From Phycisphaeraceae bacterium (GTDB lineage Bacteria > Planctomycetota > Phycisphaerae > Phycisphaerales > UBA1924), in assembly GCA_009827205.1 (NCBI GenBank), contig WUAK01000145.1, forward strand, positions 1 through 7,214: DNA of 7,214 nucleotides. Direction: 5' to 3'. Numbering within the stretch: the first letter of the stretch is position 1; the number at the start of each line of letters is the position of its first letter. A program made the position numbers and the translations under genes. Below the pieces are notes generated by a model, which searched no databases, was not told where the DNA came from, and was given only the letters and a program-made list of their open reading frames with translations. This document shows, one piece after another, positions 5,403 through 7,214 of this stretch.

Positions 5403-6617
5403 TTAAGTGAGTCTGGCCATGACTCGGCCGCACACAAAGTCGATCAGGGAAACGAGCACGATGATCATGATCATCATCGTCGCGACCTCCTGAAACTGGT
5501 ACGACTTGAGCTTCGCATCAATGAGGAAGCCAATCCCGCCCGCACCCACGAGGCCCAGCACTGAGGCCGACCGTACATTGCTCTCGAACCGAAGAAGGCT
5601 CTGGCTCACCATGTACGGGAGTACCTGCGGCACAACGGCGTACGAAACCACGTGCATAGCGGGCGCGCCGGTCGCACTGACACCCTCGATCTCGCCGCGG
5701 CGAACCGTCTCGAGCGCGTCCGCAAAGACCTTCCCAAGGACCCCGAACGTGTGCACAGAAAGCGCAAGCACACCCGCAAACGGCCCGAGACCAATGATCG
5801 CAACAAAGATCAATGCAAGCACGAACTCGTTGAACCCACGGCACGCATCGAATCCGCGACGAGTGAAGAAGACACCGATTCTGCGCAATGCACGCCTTAT
5901 CGAGCTATCCCCCGAAGATAGAATCGCCAACGCTCGCTCCGATCCAAGCAATGCCACTATCGCCGCGCAGAGCACCGCTAGAGCGGTCCCCCAAAGAGCG
6001 ATGGCAACAGTCTCCAGAATCGCGTCCAAGTACAACCGCAGTGATTTCGGGTCCGTCTCGGGCGGGAAAAACCCACCCTTTCGATCACTTGCCAACCGTT
6101 CAGCAATCTGCCCCACGCGAATATCCCACTCGGCAAGCGAGATATCCGACCTCAGCCGTTCGGCTTCGACATCTACCTGCTGTGCAAAGTTGTCCGGCTT
6201 CTGATCTCCACGCTTGAGCCCAAGCACCGACATGACGCTGCGCTCTGCATCTTGCTGCAAACCCAATGAGGCGGTCGACTCGGCCTGCCTCAACAGATCA
6301 GCTCGCTCGGCATCACTCAGCTGCCGACCAAATACGTACTCAACCGCGCGACCGCGGTTTTCGACCAGAAGACCCGGATTGAGTTCGCTCTTATTGGCAG
6401 ACCACGACATTGCTGCTACGAGCAGCATCGGGATCACCAGCTTTCGCGACGATACAGCAGCTGCCACGGCCGCGACTACGGCAGCCACACTCAGGGCGAT
6501 CAGCGCATTCCATCCCACCAAACCGCTGAGCACAACAACAGTCCCGCAAAGAACAATCAGCGGTATCGCCCACACCCAGACCGGTTTGGCCGCAGGATCG
6601 GCTCGATCATCCGCCAT
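5403..6617 (-). CDS. phnE: Phosphonate ABC transporter permease PhnE with enlarged N-terminal region
   Basis: The inner-membrane permease of a PhnCDE-type importer for phosphonates (or phosphite/phosphate). With ATG 6617 it has 404 residues, against roughly 260-300 for typical PhnE. Three hydrophobic segments (about 13-35, 36-56, 58-72) are followed by a hydrophilic, charge-rich, largely helical region (about 73-182), then the canonical FFPP at 183-186 and the binding-protein-dependent permease domain. In that domain the EAA-loop motif DALETVRRGEIEGVSATGA lies at 301-319, followed by VVPQVLPY and the glycine-rich VLGLVGAGGIGF at 353-364. The gene start overlaps the phnD stop by 11 bases; a GTG at 6620, nine bases after GAGG, is an equally good start. 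The frame stays open to 6695, but those 26 extra codons lie inside phnD. The N-terminal enlargement is the odd feature; the permease domain itself looks intact. Confidence 0.92.
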   Translation of the reverse strand: MADDRADPAAKPVWVWAIPLIVLCGTVVVLSGLVGWNALIALSVAAVVAAVAAAVSSRKLVIPMLLVAAMSWSANKSELNPGLLVENRGRAVEYVFGRQLSDAERADLLRQAESTASLGLQQDAERSVMSVLGLKRGDQKPDNFAQQVDVEAERLRSDISLAEWDIRVGQIAERLASDRKGGFFPPETDPKSLRLYLDAILETVAIALWGTALAVLCAAIVALLGSERALAILSSGDSSIRRALRRIGVFFTRRGFDACRGFNEFVLALIFVAIIGLGPFAGVLALSVHTFGVLGKVFADALETVRRGEIEGVSATGAPAMHVVSYAVVPQVLPYMVSQSLLRFESNVRSASVLGLVGAGGIGFLIDAKLKSYQFQEVATMMIMIIVLVSLIDFVCGRVMARLT

Positions 6618-7214
6618 CACGTTCGAGCACCTCACGTCGTTGTTCGAGCAGCCTGATGATGTCATACTCCGCATCTTCTGCGGGTACGAATCCACCTCTG
6701 GCCATTTTCTTCAGCGCTTCCTCATTCTCGTTGAACGAGATCATGGATTCTCGCATGGCCAGCTTGAACGACTCCGGGAGATCATCACGAACAGCGATAA
6801 CCGCTCCGGGAATCATGTCAGACCGCCAGAGCTCGACTAACCCTGTCGTATCAAGCCCGTTGCGCTCCATAGCGCCGAGATCAAGCGTGTTCGTTGCCGC
6901 GACATCAACATCGCCAGTGAGCGCGGCGCGCACAGCCGTGCTGTGAGAACCGGTGAACCGGACTTCCGAGAAGTACTCTTCCGCGGGTTTACCGGTTTCC
7001 TCGATGATTCCGATCGCAGGAACGAGATAGCCCGATGTGGAGTTCGGCGTCACAAATCCAAACCGCTTCCCCTCGGCCCCCTCTAGCGACTGGATGCCAC
7101 TGCCCCGACGCGTCACGATGATGATGTGGTAGCCCTCGCTCCCGTCGTCGCTGAGCTGCTTGACCACCGCTTCCGCCCCTGCGATCCGATGCGCTTCCAC
7201 ATAGCTCGTCGGTC
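6607..7214 (-). CDS. phnD: PhnD-type phosphonate/phosphite substrate-binding protein, N-terminus cut by window edge
   Basis: The last 201 residues of a periplasmic binding protein; the frame is open to the right edge and the first visible residues are PTSYV, matching the GPxSYV segment of PhnD proteins. The GTG at 7200 is internal, not a start. Family landmarks are TRRGSGI, GKRFGFVTPNSTSGYLVP (the STSG turn contacts the phosphonate oxyanion in PhnD structures), FTGSHSTAVRAALTGDVDVAAT and a C-terminal helical region. About 80-120 N-terminal residues, including the signal or lipoprotein peptide, are outside the window. It captures a phosphonate and hands it to PhnE, whose gene start overlaps its stop. 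The PhnC ATPase gene is expected upstream, beyond 7214. Whether the ligand is hydroxyethyl-, aminoethyl- or another phosphonate, or inorganic phosphite, cannot be judged from this part. Confidence 0.9.
   Translation of the reverse strand, partial: PTSYVEAHRIAGAEAVVKQLSDDGSEGYHIIIVTRRGSGIQSLEGAEGKRFGFVTPNSTSGYLVPAIGIIEETGKPAEEYFSEVRFTGSHSTAVRAALTGDVDVAATNTLDLGAMERNGLDTTGLVELWRSDMIPGAVIAVRDDLPESFKLAMRESMISFNENEEALKKMARGGFVPAEDAEYDIIRLLEQRREVLERDGG

Noticed and set aside
5506..6204. A 232-codon open frame on the plus strand opposite phnE
   Set aside because: It is antisense to a clear permease, rich in Arg, Ser and Thr with no domain pattern, and typical of chance open frames opposite GC-rich genes.
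6618..6695. Longer phnE start at 6695
   Set aside because: It would overlap phnD by almost 90 bases and has no ribosome binding site, while ATG 6617 or GTG 6620 gives a normal operon overlap.
6214..6840. A 208-codon open frame on the plus strand opposite phnE and phnD
   Set aside because: It covers the antisense of two well-supported overlapping genes and has low-complexity Ala/Thr/Ser composition.

Overview
The window looks like a marine-type Planctomycetota genome, most likely class Phycisphaerae. The main pointer is the gene at the left edge: a secreted protein with FG-GAP-like repeats followed by two dockerin-like Asp-rich calcium loops, a construction very common in that group. Weak or absent Shine-Dalgarno sequences before several genes and an unusually large PhnE fit this, but the assignment is an inference.

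Layout from left to right. (1) 1-914, minus strand: the secreted FG-GAP/dockerin-like protein, running off the left edge. (2) 915-1651: about 740 bases without a credible gene, AT-richer than the flanking genes. It holds a putative promoter for the left gene and, at 1442-1483 on the minus strand, the 3' half of a tRNA-Pro(CGG) gene starting exactly in the anticodon loop. This is the usual footprint of integrase-mediated insertion into a tRNA gene, and its polarity puts the inserted DNA to the right. (3) 1652-2737, minus: an exported glycerophosphodiester phosphodiesterase. (4) 2821-3402, plus: an XRE-type helix-turn-helix/cupin regulator. (5) 3403-7214, minus: a phosphonate gene cluster transcribed right to left in the order phnD (cut by the right edge), phnE, a PhnX-like phosphonatase, and an iron-family alcohol dehydrogenase resembling phosphonoacetaldehyde reductase / hydroxyethylphosphonate dehydrogenase.

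How the genes may work together: PhnD binds a phosphonate in the periplasm and PhnE (with a PhnC ATPase presumably outside the window) imports it. The dehydrogenase would oxidise 2-hydroxyethylphosphonate to phosphonoacetaldehyde, and the phosphonatase would cleave that to acetaldehyde and phosphate. No PhnW-type transaminase is in the window, so a hydroxyl-phosphonate route instead of the usual 2-aminoethylphosphonate route is the most interesting hypothesis here. The GDPD next door frees glycerol-phosphate from phosphodiesters, so the right-hand 5.5 kb reads as a phosphorus-scavenging module. The XRE-cupin protein, convergent with the cluster and with no base between the two stop codons, is the obvious candidate regulator. 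phnD/phnE and phosphonatase/dehydrogenase overlap at their ends, and an 81-base gap before the phosphonatase gene holds a perfect inverted repeat, a promoter-like element and a very strong Shine-Dalgarno.
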